This document shows positions 24,999 to 34,094 of a stretch of DNA of 64,000 bases, piece by piece. A program made the translations under genes and the position numbers. Below the pieces are notes generated by a model that worked only from the letters and a program-made list of their open reading frames with translations, did not search any database and was not told where the DNA came from. How positions within the stretch are numbered: position 1 is the stretch's first letter; every line of letters begins with the position of its first letter. Origin of the DNA: Peribacillus frigoritolerans (GTDB lineage Bacteria > Bacillota > Bacilli > Bacillales > DSM-1321); NCBI RefSeq assembly GCF_030676415.1, contig NZ_JAUUTW010000006.1, positions 62,001-126,000 of the forward strand. The letters run 5' to 3'.

Positions 24999-25172
24999 TT
25001 GTCAAATTGTGGTCATGAATCAAATTGTGGTAACGATATTGGTGGATTTGGCGGCGGTTTCGCTTTTATAGTCGTTTTATTTATCCTTTTAATCATCGTT
25101 GGAGCTGCTTGTTTCGGTGGTGATGGAGGTAACGGTTATGGCGCCGTTCAAGGATATGGCGGTTTCTGCTAA
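24999..25172 (+). CDS. YjcZ/SscA-type sporulation membrane peptide
   Basis: The 57-residue peptide MSNCGHESNCGNDIGGFGGG continues with FAFIVVLFILLIIVGAACF and a Gly/Tyr-rich tail. The GGFAxIVVLFILLIIVGAA core is the hallmark of the YjcZ family of small sporulation proteins. AAGGAG lies 8 bp before the TTG at 24999, so TTG is the likely start; the ATG at 24990 overlaps the ribosome binding site. Three Cys residues flank the helix, more than in most members I recall. Confidence 0.85.
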   Translation: MSNCGHESNCGNDIGGFGGGFAFIVVLFILLIIVGAACFGGDGGNGYGAVQGYGGFC

Positions 25173-25180
25173 AAAAGTAT

Positions 25181-25216
25181 AAAGAAAAGCCGACCATTTA
25201 TTGGTCGGCTTCTTTT
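25181..25216 (+). terminator. Rho-independent terminator
   Basis: AAGCCGACCATTTATTGGTCGGCTT is followed by CTTTT, directly after the YjcZ-type gene. Confidence 0.85.
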
Positions 25217-25242
25217 ATGGCTAATTTTTTCGACCCATCTCT

Positions 25243-26085
25243 TTATCGCGAAGTAAGCTTTAAAACTGAATCGATAATTTCATCCCAGTCTTCACTATGA
25301 ATCTCATGCCCTGATCCATCAAGAGTCACTAATTCAGCTTGAGGGATGGCTTTCGCAAGAGCAAGTCCGTGCTCGTATGGCAAGGCTGGATCTTCTGTGC
25401 CATGAATGATGAGGACAGGTACGGAGATCTCACCCATTCTATCGAAATATTCGTCTCCGCCAGCAAGCATGGCATGATTAAATCTGCTCGGCAGCTGTTT
25501 GGCTCGGTCCGCCTCTCTTTTTGCCAGTTTATATATTCTTTCCTGCTCAAAAGGTTTGGAGCCGGCTAAAGTTTTCCATCCATCCGCAAGAAAAGCGATG
25601 ACCGCCTTCCTATTCGACCAATCTATGGAAGCACTCTTCGCGTGGTGATCCAATATGCTTTGGTCCATTGGAGGCAGTTTTTCCATTACAGTCCCGAACA
25701 CACTTGATGCGATCAGCGTAAGTGTAGTTACGCGTTCCGGATATCTCAGGGCAAGAATCTGGCCGATCAAACCGCCTAGGGACATTCCAACGATGGAAGC
25801 CCGCTCTATGGAATAAGCGTCCAGGACACCTGCGGCATCGTCAGCCATATCCGTTATTGTATAGTTGGAGGTACCGGGTTCATAACTGACCGATCGTCCC
25901 AAATCCCGATGATCGTACCGAATGACAAACCTCCCCGAATCAGCGAGGCCGAGACAGAAGTCCTCATCCCACCAGTCTAGTGAAGACATCGCTCCCATGA
26001 TCAAAAGCACAGGAGGGTCCTTAGGGTTTCCAAAACTTTCTGTACATATATCCACTTTATTTATTTTCAGTATCTGTTCACTCAT
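25243..26085 (-). CDS. Alpha/beta hydrolase (RdmC-like esterase)
   Basis: The 280-residue protein has LLIMGAMSSLDWWDEDF (oxyanion region), RYDHRDLGRSVSYEPG, nucleophile elbow GMSLGG with Ser near 112, an acid in HGTEDPALPYEHG and the His in GSGHEIHSEDW. It resembles the aclacinomycin methylesterase RdmC group. No signal peptide. The RBS GGAGG lies upstream. It ends convergently with the YjcZ-type gene. Substrate unknown. Confidence 0.85.
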   Translation of the reverse strand: MSEQILKINKVDICTESFGNPKDPPVLLIMGAMSSLDWWDEDFCLGLADSGRFVIRYDHRDLGRSVSYEPGTSNYTITDMADDAAGVLDAYSIERASIVGMSLGGLIGQILALRYPERVTTLTLIASSVFGTVMEKLPPMDQSILDHHAKSASIDWSNRKAVIAFLADGWKTLAGSKPFEQERIYKLAKREADRAKQLPSRFNHAMLAGGDEYFDRMGEISVPVLIIHGTEDPALPYEHGLALAKAIPQAELVTLDGSGHEIHSEDWDEIIDSVLKLTSR

Positions 26086-26100
26086 GTTTTTTACCTCCGT

Positions 26101-26196
26101 ATTAAATAGTATCTAATAGCCGTTACCATGGCGCAGATCAATAAATACTTTCCGGAGCATGATGTTTGGCCTGCGCTTTTAATTATCGCAGTCTAA
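26101..26196 (+). pseudogene. Short coding remnant
   Basis: A frame reading YLIAVTMAQINKYFPEHDVW followed by PALLIIAV and a stop looks like a piece of a membrane protein with helix-like ends. It has no start site of its own. It may be the tail of a lost gene. Recognition is by appearance only. Confidence 0.25.
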
Positions 26197-26321
26197 CCCA
26201 CTTAATAATCATGACGAGGCCTCCTTTTATATTTGTAAAATGGGAAGTATCCCTATATTACTGTAACATGTGTGAATTCTTTGCACCACCAAATTTTCCC
26301 ACGTTTCCATGAAGACAGAAA

Positions 26322-26372
26322 ACCCCGAATAAAGTGCACCTTTTTTGGTGTAATTCATTCAGGGTTTATTGC
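26322..26372 (-). terminator. Terminator of the 3-hydroxybutyrate dehydrogenase gene
   Basis: AAACCCCGAATAAAGTGCACC and GGTGTAATTCATTCAGGGTTT form a long imperfect stem just beyond the stop on the minus strand. Confidence 0.65.
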
Positions 26373-26385
26373 AGATGGATTTTTT

Positions 26386-27162
26386 TTATTGAGCTGTATA
26401 TCCGCCATCTAACACGACTGCCTGGCCTGTGATGCCCCGTGCTTTGTCGCTTGCGAGAAAAATGGCGTAGTCGGCAATTTCACTTACATCAAGTAAGCGG
26501 TTTTGTGGGACAAGTGGATAGATGACCTCTTCCAAAACGCTTTCCAGTGGTACTTGTCTTGTTTTCGCCAGGTCCTCCAATTGACCGCGGACAAGAGGCG
26601 TGTCTACGTATCCTGGGCAAAGGGCATTGACGGTTATGCCAAAAGAGGCGCTTTCCAAGGCGGCGACTTTCGTTAATCCGATTACACCGTGTTTGGCACT
26701 ATTGTACGCTGCTTTGTTGGCAAATCCAATCAGACCGTTAATGGAAGAGATGTTGATGATTCTGCCGAAGCCTTGTTCTTTCATGATGGGCAAAACGTTC
26801 TTAATTGAAATGAATGGCGCGGTTAGCATGATTTTGATCATCAGTTCGAATTTTTCAGTTGGAAACTCTTCGATTGGAGCAACATGCTGAAGGCCGGCGT
26901 TATTTATGAAAATATCTATTCGTCCGTATGTATCTTTAGCTTGTTTGATTAATTGGATAATATCGTCTTCACTTGTTACGTCTGCCTTTAAGCCGATAAC
27001 TTCCAAGCCTTTGTTCCTTAGGTCTAAAGCAGCTTTTTCAACCGTGTTTTGATCAAGGTCAGACAAAACGACCTTTGCGCCATTTTCAGCGAATATCTTT
27101 CCAATCTCAAAGCCGATTCCTCTAGCAGATCCGGTAATTATCGCCACTTTATCTTTAACCAT
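26386..27162 (-). CDS. 3-hydroxybutyrate dehydrogenase (SDR)
   Basis: At 258 residues it has TGSARGIG (nucleotide binding), LSDLD after strand 2 (NAD preference), NNAGLQHVAPIEEFP and ISSINGLIGFANKAAYNSAKHG (Ser-Tyr-Lys) with the C-terminal VLDGGYTAQ. The VAPIEEFP segment is typical of bacterial D-3-hydroxybutyrate dehydrogenases (B. subtilis YxjF). It oxidises 3-hydroxybutyrate to acetoacetate. ATG at 27162 has GGAGG 8 bp upstream. It is divergent from the hbd-thl operon, and ScoAB lie 7 kb away, giving a complete ketone-body route. No -24/-12 element was found on its own side. Confidence 0.85.
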   Translation of the reverse strand: MVKDKVAIITGSARGIGFEIGKIFAENGAKVVLSDLDQNTVEKAALDLRNKGLEVIGLKADVTSEDDIIQLIKQAKDTYGRIDIFINNAGLQHVAPIEEFPTEKFELMIKIMLTAPFISIKNVLPIMKEQGFGRIINISSINGLIGFANKAAYNSAKHGVIGLTKVAALESASFGITVNALCPGYVDTPLVRGQLEDLAKTRQVPLESVLEEVIYPLVPQNRLLDVSEIADYAIFLASDKARGITGQAVVLDGGYTAQ

Positions 27163-27232
27163 ATTACATTCCTCCAATAAAAAATGTAATGGTCCAGGTC
27201 TGTCATTTTATATAGTAAGCAGGGAATATTTC

Positions 27233-27248
27233 ATAGAGTAAGCTCTAT
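27233..27248. promoter_or_regulatory. Candidate upstream activating site for the hbd promoter
   Basis: ATAGAG-TAAG-CTCTAT is a perfect inverted repeat about 100 bp before the -24 element, the usual place for an enhancer bound by a sigma-54 activator. It is not identical to the candidate site upstream of the permease gene. Confidence 0.35.
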
Positions 27249-27349
27249 TGGAAATATAAAGGGAAGGTTATAAAAATATGGTTTAGGTTAATGAGTAAGA
27301 GTCTATCATGATTTTCAAGATAAAAAAAGAATTTTATTTCCCCTTATCA

Positions 27350-27367
27350 TTGGCATAGATATTGCAT
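27350..27367 (+). promoter_or_regulatory. Sigma-54 (-24/-12) promoter upstream of hbd
   Basis: TTGGCATAGATATTGCAT has the invariant GG (27352-27353) and GC (27364-27365) separated by exactly 10 bp, matching the sigma-54 consensus TGGCAY-N5-TTGCW. Transcription would start near 27377, about 40 bp before the hbd start codon. Confidence 0.88.
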
Positions 27368-27417
27368 GAATAAAAAGTGAGTGAATACAGGTAATTAAAA
27401 CGGAAAGGGGAAGCTTG

Positions 27418-28365
27418 ATGATTAAAAAAATAGCCATTATCGGTTCAGGTGTAATGGGGAGTGGGATCGCTCAGTCTTTTGCAGGTAGCGGGTATTTCGT
27501 CACCATTAACGATATAAAGGAAGAGTTGCTATACCTTGCCCAAAATCGAATTTCTGAGAATCTATCACTGCTCATTGAGGAAGGGGTTTTGACTGATGAG
27601 GAAAAGCAAGGCGCTTTAGCGAATATTACGTATAGCGTTGATTTGGAAGGGGCTGTAAGGGAGGCTGATTTTATCATTGAGGCGATTCCGGAAGTCATCG
27701 AGCTGAAATTAAAGCTATATGAGCAAATGGAGGAAATAATCAAACCGGATGCAATTGTTGCTTCCAATACATCGACCTTTCCGATTTCTCAATTGATGGA
27801 GAAGGCCTCGTTTGCGGACAGAATGGTCATCACGCATTTCTTTAATCCTGGCCATTTGGTTCCATTGGTTGAAATTGTTCAGCATGACGAAACAAAGCCG
27901 GAAATCGTCAGGACAACTATGGATTTAATGCGTAAAATCGGTAAGTCTCCGATTCTCTTGAAAAAAGAAATAGCAGGATTCATTGCCAATCGTCTCCAGA
28001 CTGCCTTGATGCGGGAAGCCTTTTATCTATTAAAAGAGGGTGTTGCCGATGCTGAGGATATCGATACGGCGATAACGGCTGGACCAGGTTTTCGATGGGC
28101 ATTTACCGGGCCGATCGAGATTGCTGATTTTGGCGGACTTGATACATGGCAGCGTGTTATTGATAATGTTTCACCGGTATTGGATCAGAGTAAGGAAGCC
28201 CCTGATTTGATTCGTGATTTGGTAGCTAAGGGAAAGCTTGGGACGAAGTCGGGAGAAGGGATTTTTACGTATGAAGAATCTACCGTTTCTCAGAAAATCA
28301 ATGAGAGGGACCGTAATTTTATTAAACTGGGAAAATTAAAAATGGAGAAGGAGGAAGCATTATGA
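27418..28365 (+). CDS. 3-hydroxybutyryl-CoA dehydrogenase
   Basis: The protein of 315 residues starts [21 protein letters not shown], the GxGxMG Rossmann motif of the HAD/HBD family, and has [17 protein letters not shown], the catalytic-region [15 protein letters not shown] (His), and the C-terminal [18 protein letters not shown] dimer helices. It interconverts 3-hydroxybutyryl-CoA and acetoacetyl-CoA with NAD(P). AAAGGGG is 7 bp before the ATG at 27418. Its tail is about 30 residues longer than usual. It is the first gene after a sigma-54 promoter and overlaps the thiolase gene by ATGA. B. subtilis MmgB is a comparable protein. Confidence 0.9.
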   Translation: MIKKIAIIGSGVMGSGIAQSFAGSGYFVTINDIKEELLYLAQNRISENLSLLIEEGVLTDEEKQGALANITYSVDLEGAVREADFIIEAIPEVIELKLKLYEQMEEIIKPDAIVASNTSTFPISQLMEKASFADRMVITHFFNPGHLVPLVEIVQHDETKPEIVRTTMDLMRKIGKSPILLKKEIAGFIANRLQTALMREAFYLLKEGVADAEDIDTAITAGPGFRWAFTGPIEIADFGGLDTWQRVIDNVSPVLDQSKEAPDLIRDLVAKGKLGTKSGEGIFTYEESTVSQKINERDRNFIKLGKLKMEKEEAL

Positions 28366-29537
28366 GAGAAGTAGTGATTGTAGGGGCAGCAAGAACACCA
28401 GTTGGTGCGTTTGGAGGCAGTCTTGCCAATTTGTCGGCGGTTGAATTGGGAGTTGTGGCCGCTAAGGAAGCGATTAAGCGGGCAAATATTTCGGCTGACA
28501 TGATCGATGAGGTATTGGTTGGGAATATTCTATCTGCTGGATTAGGGCAAAATGTGGCACGTCAGGTTGCGATTCATGCAGGAATTCCGGAAACAACGCC
28601 GGCCATGGCCATTAATAAACTTTGCGGGTCTGGCCTCCGTACGGTCATAATGGGGGCACAATTCATTGCCCTTGGTGATGCTGATGTGATTCTTGCCGGG
28701 GGTATTGAAAGCATGAGCAATGCTCCGTATTTACTTCCAAATTATCGTTTTGGACAGAAAATGGGTAATGCCGAAGCAGTCGATTCAATGACATATGACG
28801 CCTTAACGGATGTTTTTAATCAATATCATATGGGCGTGACTGCGGAGAATATCGCCGAGCAGTGGGAAATCAGCCGTGAAAAGCAGGATGAATTTGCTTT
28901 AGATAGCCAAATGAAGGCTGAAAAGGCGCAGCTTGAAGGACGATTTGCAGATGAAATCATACCTGTTGAATATAAACGCAGAGGAAAGACGATCTTGGTG
29001 GATCAAGATGAACACCCACGACATGGGCTGACGATAGATCAGCTAACGAAGCTGCGTCCTGCTTTTAAGGAAAATGGAACGGTTACGGCAGGAAATGCGT
29101 CCGGAATCAATGATGGGGGTGCGATGTTAGTCCTGATGTCTAAAGAAAAAGCAGACGGGCTGGGGCTGGAAGCATTAGCAACAATTAAGTCATATGCAAA
29201 TGCCGCGCTTGATCCGAAAATCATGGGATACGGTCCTGTGCCTGCGACAAGGAAAGCTTTGGCAAAAGCGGGATTGACAATAGAGGAAATTGATTTGATG
29301 GAAGTGAATGAAGCCTTTGCGGCACAGTCACTCGCCGTACTTAAGGACCTTGAACTGAAGCTGGAGAAAGTGAATGTAAATGGCGGGGCGATAGCTCTGG
29401 GTCATCCGGTAGGTGCTTCCGGTGCCCGGATCTTAGTGACTTTATTGTATGAAATGAAGCGCAGGGATGCAAAAACCGGCCTTGCCACCTTATGTATCGG
29501 TGGCGGACAGGGAACTGCGCTGATTGTGGAACGGTAA
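28362..29537 (+). CDS. Acetyl-CoA C-acetyltransferase (thiolase)
   Basis: The protein of 391 residues has the nucleophile Cys88 in [12 protein letters not shown], the [11 protein letters not shown] loop, [11 protein letters not shown], His in [17 protein letters not shown] and the second catalytic Cys in [11 protein letters not shown]. It cleaves acetoacetyl-CoA with CoA to two acetyl-CoA, the last step of ketone-body breakdown. It is translationally coupled to hbd (4-bp overlap) and followed after 64 bp by the sigma-54 activator gene. A second thiolase, 60% similar by eye, lies in the lysine operon 18 kb downstream. Confidence 0.92.
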   Translation: MREVVIVGAARTPVGAFGGSLANLSAVELGVVAAKEAIKRANISADMIDEVLVGNILSAGLGQNVARQVAIHAGIPETTPAMAINKLCGSGLRTVIMGAQFIALGDADVILAGGIESMSNAPYLLPNYRFGQKMGNAEAVDSMTYDALTDVFNQYHMGVTAENIAEQWEISREKQDEFALDSQMKAEKAQLEGRFADEIIPVEYKRRGKTILVDQDEHPRHGLTIDQLTKLRPAFKENGTVTAGNASGINDGGAMLVLMSKEKADGLGLEALATIKSYANAALDPKIMGYGPVPATRKALAKAGLTIEEIDLMEVNEAFAAQSLAVLKDLELKLEKVNVNGGAIALGHPVGASGARILVTLLYEMKRRDAKTGLATLCIGGGQGTALIVER

Positions 29538-29601
29538 TGACTTGGCTTCATTTTCCTATGATATAATGGAGGAAACTTCAGACGGGTTAAGGAGAATAGG
29601 A

Positions 29602-31272
29602 ATGGCCAGCGATAATAAAACTATTCAATTGGAATTAGTGAAAGCGATATTGGAAGAATTGCCTTTTGGTGTTTTGGTAACGAAAAACGAAAAAGAAATC
29701 GTTCTAAGCAATCGCGTATTATCTGAGGCTTTTGCTGAGAATCAATTTGATCTGCAGGTAAATTTGATTTTAGAAAAAAACCTTGTACCAGCTGTAAATA
29801 CTCCGATCCGTTTGAATGATAATAATGGGATTGTCAGAAAAGCCATCATTCAAATGGGTGATGATGAGTATCAGATTTACCTCCTATTGTTTACAAATAA
29901 TAAAAGTGATTTTCTTAATATAGATAATCATGAAGAACTTCTGTTTAAGGATATTATCGAGTTTGCCTATGACGGCTTGGTGATGGTTGATACGGAAGGG
30001 TATGTCCAAATGCTGAGCCACGCTTATGCGGATTTTCTTGGGGTCGATCAGGAAAGCTCTATAGGGAAACATGTAACGGAGGTCATTGAAAACACCCGTA
30101 TGCATGTGGTTGCCAAAACTGGCAAGCAAGAGGTCGCTGAATTACAAAAAATTAAAGATAATTATATAATTGCGACCCGCTCCCCGATTCGGAAACAAGA
30201 TAAATTAATAGGAGCGGTCGGGAAAATCCTTTTTAAGAATGTCGGGCAATTTACCGCTCTTTCCAAGCGGATAAATTCTCTTGAAGTAGAGCTGAAAAAG
30301 TACAAAGGCGATTTTCGCGAGAGAAACAAGGCCTCATATACGTTTGATCATTTGATGGGACGAAGTCCTGCTTTCATGGAAGTAAAAGATCAAGCCAAAA
30401 TTGCAGCTAAAAGCGACTCAAATGTGTTGATATTGGGCGAAAGCGGAACAGGTAAGGAGCTGTTTGCCCATTCCATTCATAATGACAGCAGACGCGCAAT
30501 GGGCGTGTTTGTCAAAGTGAACTGTGCTGCCATCCCGGCCGAGCTGCTGGAGTCAGAGCTTTTTGGCTATGAAGAGGGTTCCTTCACTGGTGCAAAAAAA
30601 GGCGGCAAAGCAGGTAAGTTCGAAGCGGCTGAAGGCGGAACGATTTTTCTGGATGAAATCGGTGAGCTGCCACTGCATATGCAGGTGAAACTGCTCCGTG
30701 TTTTACAAGAAAAAGAGATTGAGAGGGTCGGTTCGACGGGAAGTATTCCTATTGATGTACGGGTAATCGCTGCAACGAACCGTAATCTGGAGGAAATGGT
30801 CTCGAAAGGGGAATTCCGACTTGATATGTATTACCGGCTGAAGGTCTTGCAAATCCAGGTTCCTTCCTTAAGGGAGCGACCGGAGGACATTGACATACTG
30901 GTGAATCATTTTGTTGAAAAGTACCAGAACCTCATGAAAAAACGCGTAACGGGGATGAGTGATCAAGCTTTACGGTTGCTTCGTCTTTATAAATGGCCGG
31001 GTAATATTCGTGAGTTGGAGAATATCATTGAACGCGCCATGAATATTGTTGAAGAAGGGGAAATGATACGTTCCAAGCATCTTCCTAAAGAAATAACGGG
31101 TCATAAAGAATCAGTCTCGATCCGCACTTTAGCTGAAGTAATGGATGAAACCGAACGGGCTGCAATCGTTTCATGTTTGGAAATGACTTCTGGTAATAAA
31201 TCGGAAACGGCAAAGAGACTCGGGGTGAGTCGAACAACACTGTATGAAAAAATGAATAAATATGGTTTATGA
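29602..31272 (+). CDS. Sigma-54-dependent activator (PAS-AAA+-Fis)
   Basis: The protein of 556 residues has sensory PAS-like segments (residues about 5-90 and 115-215, with FAYDGLVMVDTEGYVQMLSHA), an AAA+ domain with Walker A GESGTGKE (about 278), GSFTGA loop (about 325; the common form is GAFTGA), Walker B GGTIFLDEIGELP, and a C-terminal Fis-type helix-turn-helix (NKSETAKRLGVSRTTLYEKM). ATG at 29602 is preferred because AAGGAG lies 9 bp before it. No response-regulator receiver is present, so it senses a metabolite or redox cue itself. It lies between two -24/-12 promoters that it presumably drives. Confidence 0.88.
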   Translation: MASDNKTIQLELVKAILEELPFGVLVTKNEKEIVLSNRVLSEAFAENQFDLQVNLILEKNLVPAVNTPIRLNDNNGIVRKAIIQMGDDEYQIYLLLFTNNKSDFLNIDNHEELLFKDIIEFAYDGLVMVDTEGYVQMLSHAYADFLGVDQESSIGKHVTEVIENTRMHVVAKTGKQEVAELQKIKDNYIIATRSPIRKQDKLIGAVGKILFKNVGQFTALSKRINSLEVELKKYKGDFRERNKASYTFDHLMGRSPAFMEVKDQAKIAAKSDSNVLILGESGTGKELFAHSIHNDSRRAMGVFVKVNCAAIPAELLESELFGYEEGSFTGAKKGGKAGKFEAAEGGTIFLDEIGELPLHMQVKLLRVLQEKEIERVGSTGSIPIDVRVIAATNRNLEEMVSKGEFRLDMYYRLKVLQIQVPSLRERPEDIDILVNHFVEKYQNLMKKRVTGMSDQALRLLRLYKWPGNIRELENIIERAMNIVEEGEMIRSKHLPKEITGHKESVSIRTLAEVMDETERAAIVSCLEMTSGNKSETAKRLGVSRTTLYEKMNKYGL

Positions 31273-31282
31273 ATGCAGAAAG

Positions 31283-31400
31283 TAGATTGGAACGGATGTG
31301 CGTGACTCCTGCGGGAAAGCATGTCCAAACGAGACCACGCAGGCACAAAGGTGCCGAGGGCGGACCGCCCGCGGAAAACGAGTGCCTGGAGTGGACAAAT
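31283..31400 (+). repeat. Dispersed Bacillaceae intergenic repeat, copy A
   Basis: GACTCCTGCGGGAAAGCATG, CCACGCAGGCACAAAGGTGC, CCGCCCGCGGAAAACGAGTG and CCTGGAGTGGA mark a GC-rich, self-complementary element. Two more copies are at 34918-35052 (inverted) and 35820-35955. Such elements are common between genes in Bacillaceae genomes. Confidence 0.75.
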
Positions 31401-31429
31401 TGTACTAATACTAAAAAAACTAAAGTCAA

Positions 31430-31480
31430 ACTATAAAAAAGTGTCCTTTAGCCAAAGGGCACTTTTTTATAGTTTTTAAC
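31430..31480 (+). terminator. Rho-independent terminator
   Basis: AACTATAAAAAAGTGTCCTT and AAGGGCACTTTTTTATAGTT pair around a short loop with a T tail, ending the hbd-thl-activator unit. Confidence 0.85.
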
Positions 31481-31549
31481 CAGCTCTCTCTAGCAAATTA
31501 TTATGTGTGTTAGGAAATCCATACATAAAACGCGAGGGAATTTAAATGT

Positions 31550-31567
31550 TGTAAGAAAAGGCTTACA
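31550..31567. promoter_or_regulatory. Candidate upstream activating site for the permease/sco promoter
   Basis: TGTAAG-AAAAGG-CTTACA is a 6-bp inverted repeat about 125 bp upstream of the -24 element. Enhancer function is inferred from position only. Confidence 0.35.
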
Positions 31568-31690
31568 CTTTTTTGGAGTTTATACTTGTGTGTTCTGAAA
31601 CCTTGACAGTTTTAAGGGATTTTATTTATAAAAAGGGAAATAAAATGTTTGAAAAGGCTTTAAAAGATGAGATTTTTCATTGTATTTAAG

Positions 31691-31708
31691 TTGGCACAAT
31701 AATTGCAT
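31691..31708 (+). promoter_or_regulatory. Sigma-54 (-24/-12) promoter upstream of the permease-scoAB operon
   Basis: TTGGCACAATAATTGCAT has GG (31693-31694) and GC (31705-31706) with N10 spacing and matches the consensus TGGCAC-N5-TTGCA without mismatch. The leader to the first gene is about 245 bp. Confidence 0.9.
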
Positions 31709-31963
31709 AATTACTTTAGTGAATGGCCTATCTGTCATTTTATATTGTCTTTCCACGTAAAATGAAAAGGGATTTCGAATTCAACAGATTGTTGAAAGCG
31801 TTCTCAATAATTGGGAAGCACTTAGGAAGATCATTCAGCTTGACTTGGGGAAGGCAGGCTTGGATGGTAAAAGCGGAAAAATAAAAAAATGTGGAATTTA
31901 GGAGATTAATAGTTAAGGGCTTCCGAAATTATTTTGGGGCAAGGGGAAAAAGGGGGAATTGAG

Positions 31964-33349
31964 TTGGTGATTCAAATTTTAGCCATTGTTGTGGCGCTGG
32001 GACTTTTAATCTTTTTAGCCTACCGGGGCTATCCGGTCATTATCATAGCGCCGATTGTTACTTTATTGGCGGTCATTTTATCCGGTGGACATTTGCTGCC
32101 GAGTTATACAGAGACATATATGACGTTTGCGGCTAACTATATAAAAGCGTTTTTTCCAATATTTTTATTAGGGGCCGTATTTGGAAAAGTCATGGAGATG
32201 AGCGGTGCAGCTGCATCCATTGCCAAGACCATCGTAAAATCATTAGGCTCAAAGCAGGCTATTCTTGCTGTAGTGCTGGCCTGTTCGGCTCTGACATATG
32301 GCGGGGTTTCACTGTTTGTAGTGGCATTCGCCGTTTATCCATTCGCAGCGGCAATTTTTAAAGAAGCAGACATTCCAAAGAGATTATTGCCGGGAACGAT
32401 AGCATTGGGCGCTTTCACTTATACGATGGATGCCCTTCCTGGAACACCTCAGATTCAAAATATCATTCCAACGAATTATTTCGGAACAGATACCTATGCA
32501 GCTCCACTAATGGGGATTATTGGCGCGATCATGGTATTCACTGGAGGAATGCTCTGGTTAGAACGTCGTCGTAAACAGGCTTTGGCAAATGGTGAAGGCT
32601 ACGGGGAAGGTCATATTAATGAACCAGAAAGTGCAGAACAGCAAAACCTGCCTAACTTTTGGCTGTCCATTGTACCGCTCATCCTTGTCGTAGCATTTAA
32701 TTTTGCTTTCAGCCGCAGTGCCATTTCGGTTAAGCACTGGTATGATGCATCGATGTTGAAGGAAACTTTCAACATTGCCGATGTAAGCACAGTCACTTCA
32801 TCCTGGTCTTTGATTGTTGCACTGACAATCGGAATTATTGCAGCGATGCTTCTGAATGTTGGCCGCATCAAGGTCAAATTGGCAAGTGGATTAACAGCTG
32901 CTGCAATGGGATCTTTGCTTGCCATATTCAATACCGCATCTGAAGTTGGTTTTGGGAATGTGGTGAAAACGCTTCCTGGGTTCTCGGTCATTCAAAACTG
33001 GGTGTTCAATGCAAGCGGTAATCCGCTCGTATCCGAAGCTATTGCCGTCAATGTACTGGCAGGGATTACCGGATCTGCATCAGGTGGACTTTCGATTGCA
33101 TTAGAAGTAATGGGAGGTCATTATTTGCAGGTGGCCCAAAGTGTCGGAATCAGCCCGGAAATGCTTCATCGGATTGCATCCATGGCATCTGGCGGAATGG
33201 ATACGCTGCCGCATAATGGTGCCGTCATTACCTTACTTGCCATTACTGGACTGACACATCGTCAATCTTACAAGGATATCTTTGCGATTACGGTTTTGAA
33301 AACAGTGACCGTGTTCATCATTGCTTTTGCAACTTCACTGTTTATTTAA
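31964..33349 (+). CDS. GntP family permease, probably for 3-hydroxybutyrate/acetoacetate
   Basis: The protein of about 461 residues has some twelve transmembrane segments and GntP-family stretches (FLAYRGYPVIIIAPIVTLLA, FPIFLLGAVFGKVMEMSGAA, MDTLPHNGAVITLLAITGL). AGGGGG lies 7 bp before TTG at 31964; GTG at 31967 is equally possible, while the earlier TTG at 31934 has no site. It is followed by scoA after 32 bp, as in B. subtilis yxjC-scoAB, which supports a short-chain hydroxy or keto acid as substrate. Expression is expected from the sigma-54 promoter at 31691. Confidence 0.85.
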   Translation: MVIQILAIVVALGLLIFLAYRGYPVIIIAPIVTLLAVILSGGHLLPSYTETYMTFAANYIKAFFPIFLLGAVFGKVMEMSGAAASIAKTIVKSLGSKQAILAVVLACSALTYGGVSLFVVAFAVYPFAAAIFKEADIPKRLLPGTIALGAFTYTMDALPGTPQIQNIIPTNYFGTDTYAAPLMGIIGAIMVFTGGMLWLERRRKQALANGEGYGEGHINEPESAEQQNLPNFWLSIVPLILVVAFNFAFSRSAISVKHWYDASMLKETFNIADVSTVTSSWSLIVALTIGIIAAMLLNVGRIKVKLASGLTAAAMGSLLAIFNTASEVGFGNVVKTLPGFSVIQNWVFNASGNPLVSEAIAVNVLAGITGSASGGLSIALEVMGGHYLQVAQSVGISPEMLHRIASMASGGMDTLPHNGAVITLLAITGLTHRQSYKDIFAITVLKTVTVFIIAFATSLFI

Positions 33350-33381
33350 TAGAATAGTATTAAGAATGGAGATGATGGAAA

Positions 33382-34077
33382 ATGAGTAAATTATTAACAT
33401 CTTTTGATAGCGCTATTCAACAAATCGAGGATGGGGCAACCATTATCGTTGGCGGGTTCGGATTAAGCGGAATACCAGAAAAACTAATCATTGCTTTGCG
33501 TAACAAAGGTGTAAAGGATTTGACGATTGTCAGCAACAATTGTGGTGTCGATGATTGGGGTCTAGGTCTTTTGCTTGAAAATAAACAAATCAAAAAAATG
33601 ATCGCTTCTTATGTAGGGGAAAATAAGTTATTTGAACAGCAATTTTTAAGTGGTGAGCTGGAGGTCGAGCTAGTTCCCCAAGGAACGCTGGCTGAGCGTT
33701 TAAGAGCGGGCGGAGCGGGAATTCCTGCCTTTTATACAGCTACAGGAGTAGGAACGGAAGTCGCAAAAGGTAAAGAACATAAAGAGTTTGATGGCCGCAC
33801 ATACATTATGGAAAAAGGAATTGTCGGAGATTTTGCCTTTGTAAAAGCCTGGAAAGCAGATCATTTCGGTAATCTTGTATATCGGAAAACGGCAAGGAAT
33901 TTTAACCCTGTCGTTGCCACAGCAGGGAAAGTCACGATTGTCGAAGTGGAGGAGATTGTGGGCACAGGAGAGCTCGATCCAGATGAAATTCATACTTCAG
34001 GGGTTTATGTACAGAAAGTGCTTGTAGGAAATGACTATGAAAAACGAATTGAAAAACTTACAACTGCTAACGCATAA
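33382..34077 (+). CDS. scoA: 3-oxoacid CoA-transferase subunit A
   Basis: At 231 residues it has the subunit A signatures [13 protein letters not shown] (residues 22-34), [16 protein letters not shown] and [20 protein letters not shown]. With ScoB it moves CoA from succinyl-CoA to acetoacetate. It starts 32 bp after the permease and ends 17 bp before scoB with an AAGGAGG site between. The lysine operon holds a second, separate A/B pair. Confidence 0.92.
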   Translation: MSKLLTSFDSAIQQIEDGATIIVGGFGLSGIPEKLIIALRNKGVKDLTIVSNNCGVDDWGLGLLLENKQIKKMIASYVGENKLFEQQFLSGELEVELVPQGTLAERLRAGGAGIPAFYTATGVGTEVAKGKEHKEFDGRTYIMEKGIVGDFAFVKAWKADHFGNLVYRKTARNFNPVVATAGKVTIVEVEEIVGTGELDPDEIHTSGVYVQKVLVGNDYEKRIEKLTTANA

Positions 34078-34094
34078 AAAGGAGGAGTATTCGA

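Noticed and set aside
27163-27345. Search for a -24/-12 promoter facing the 3-hydroxybutyrate dehydrogenase gene
   Set aside because: No GC-N10-GG pattern on the minus strand; its promoter is not assigned.
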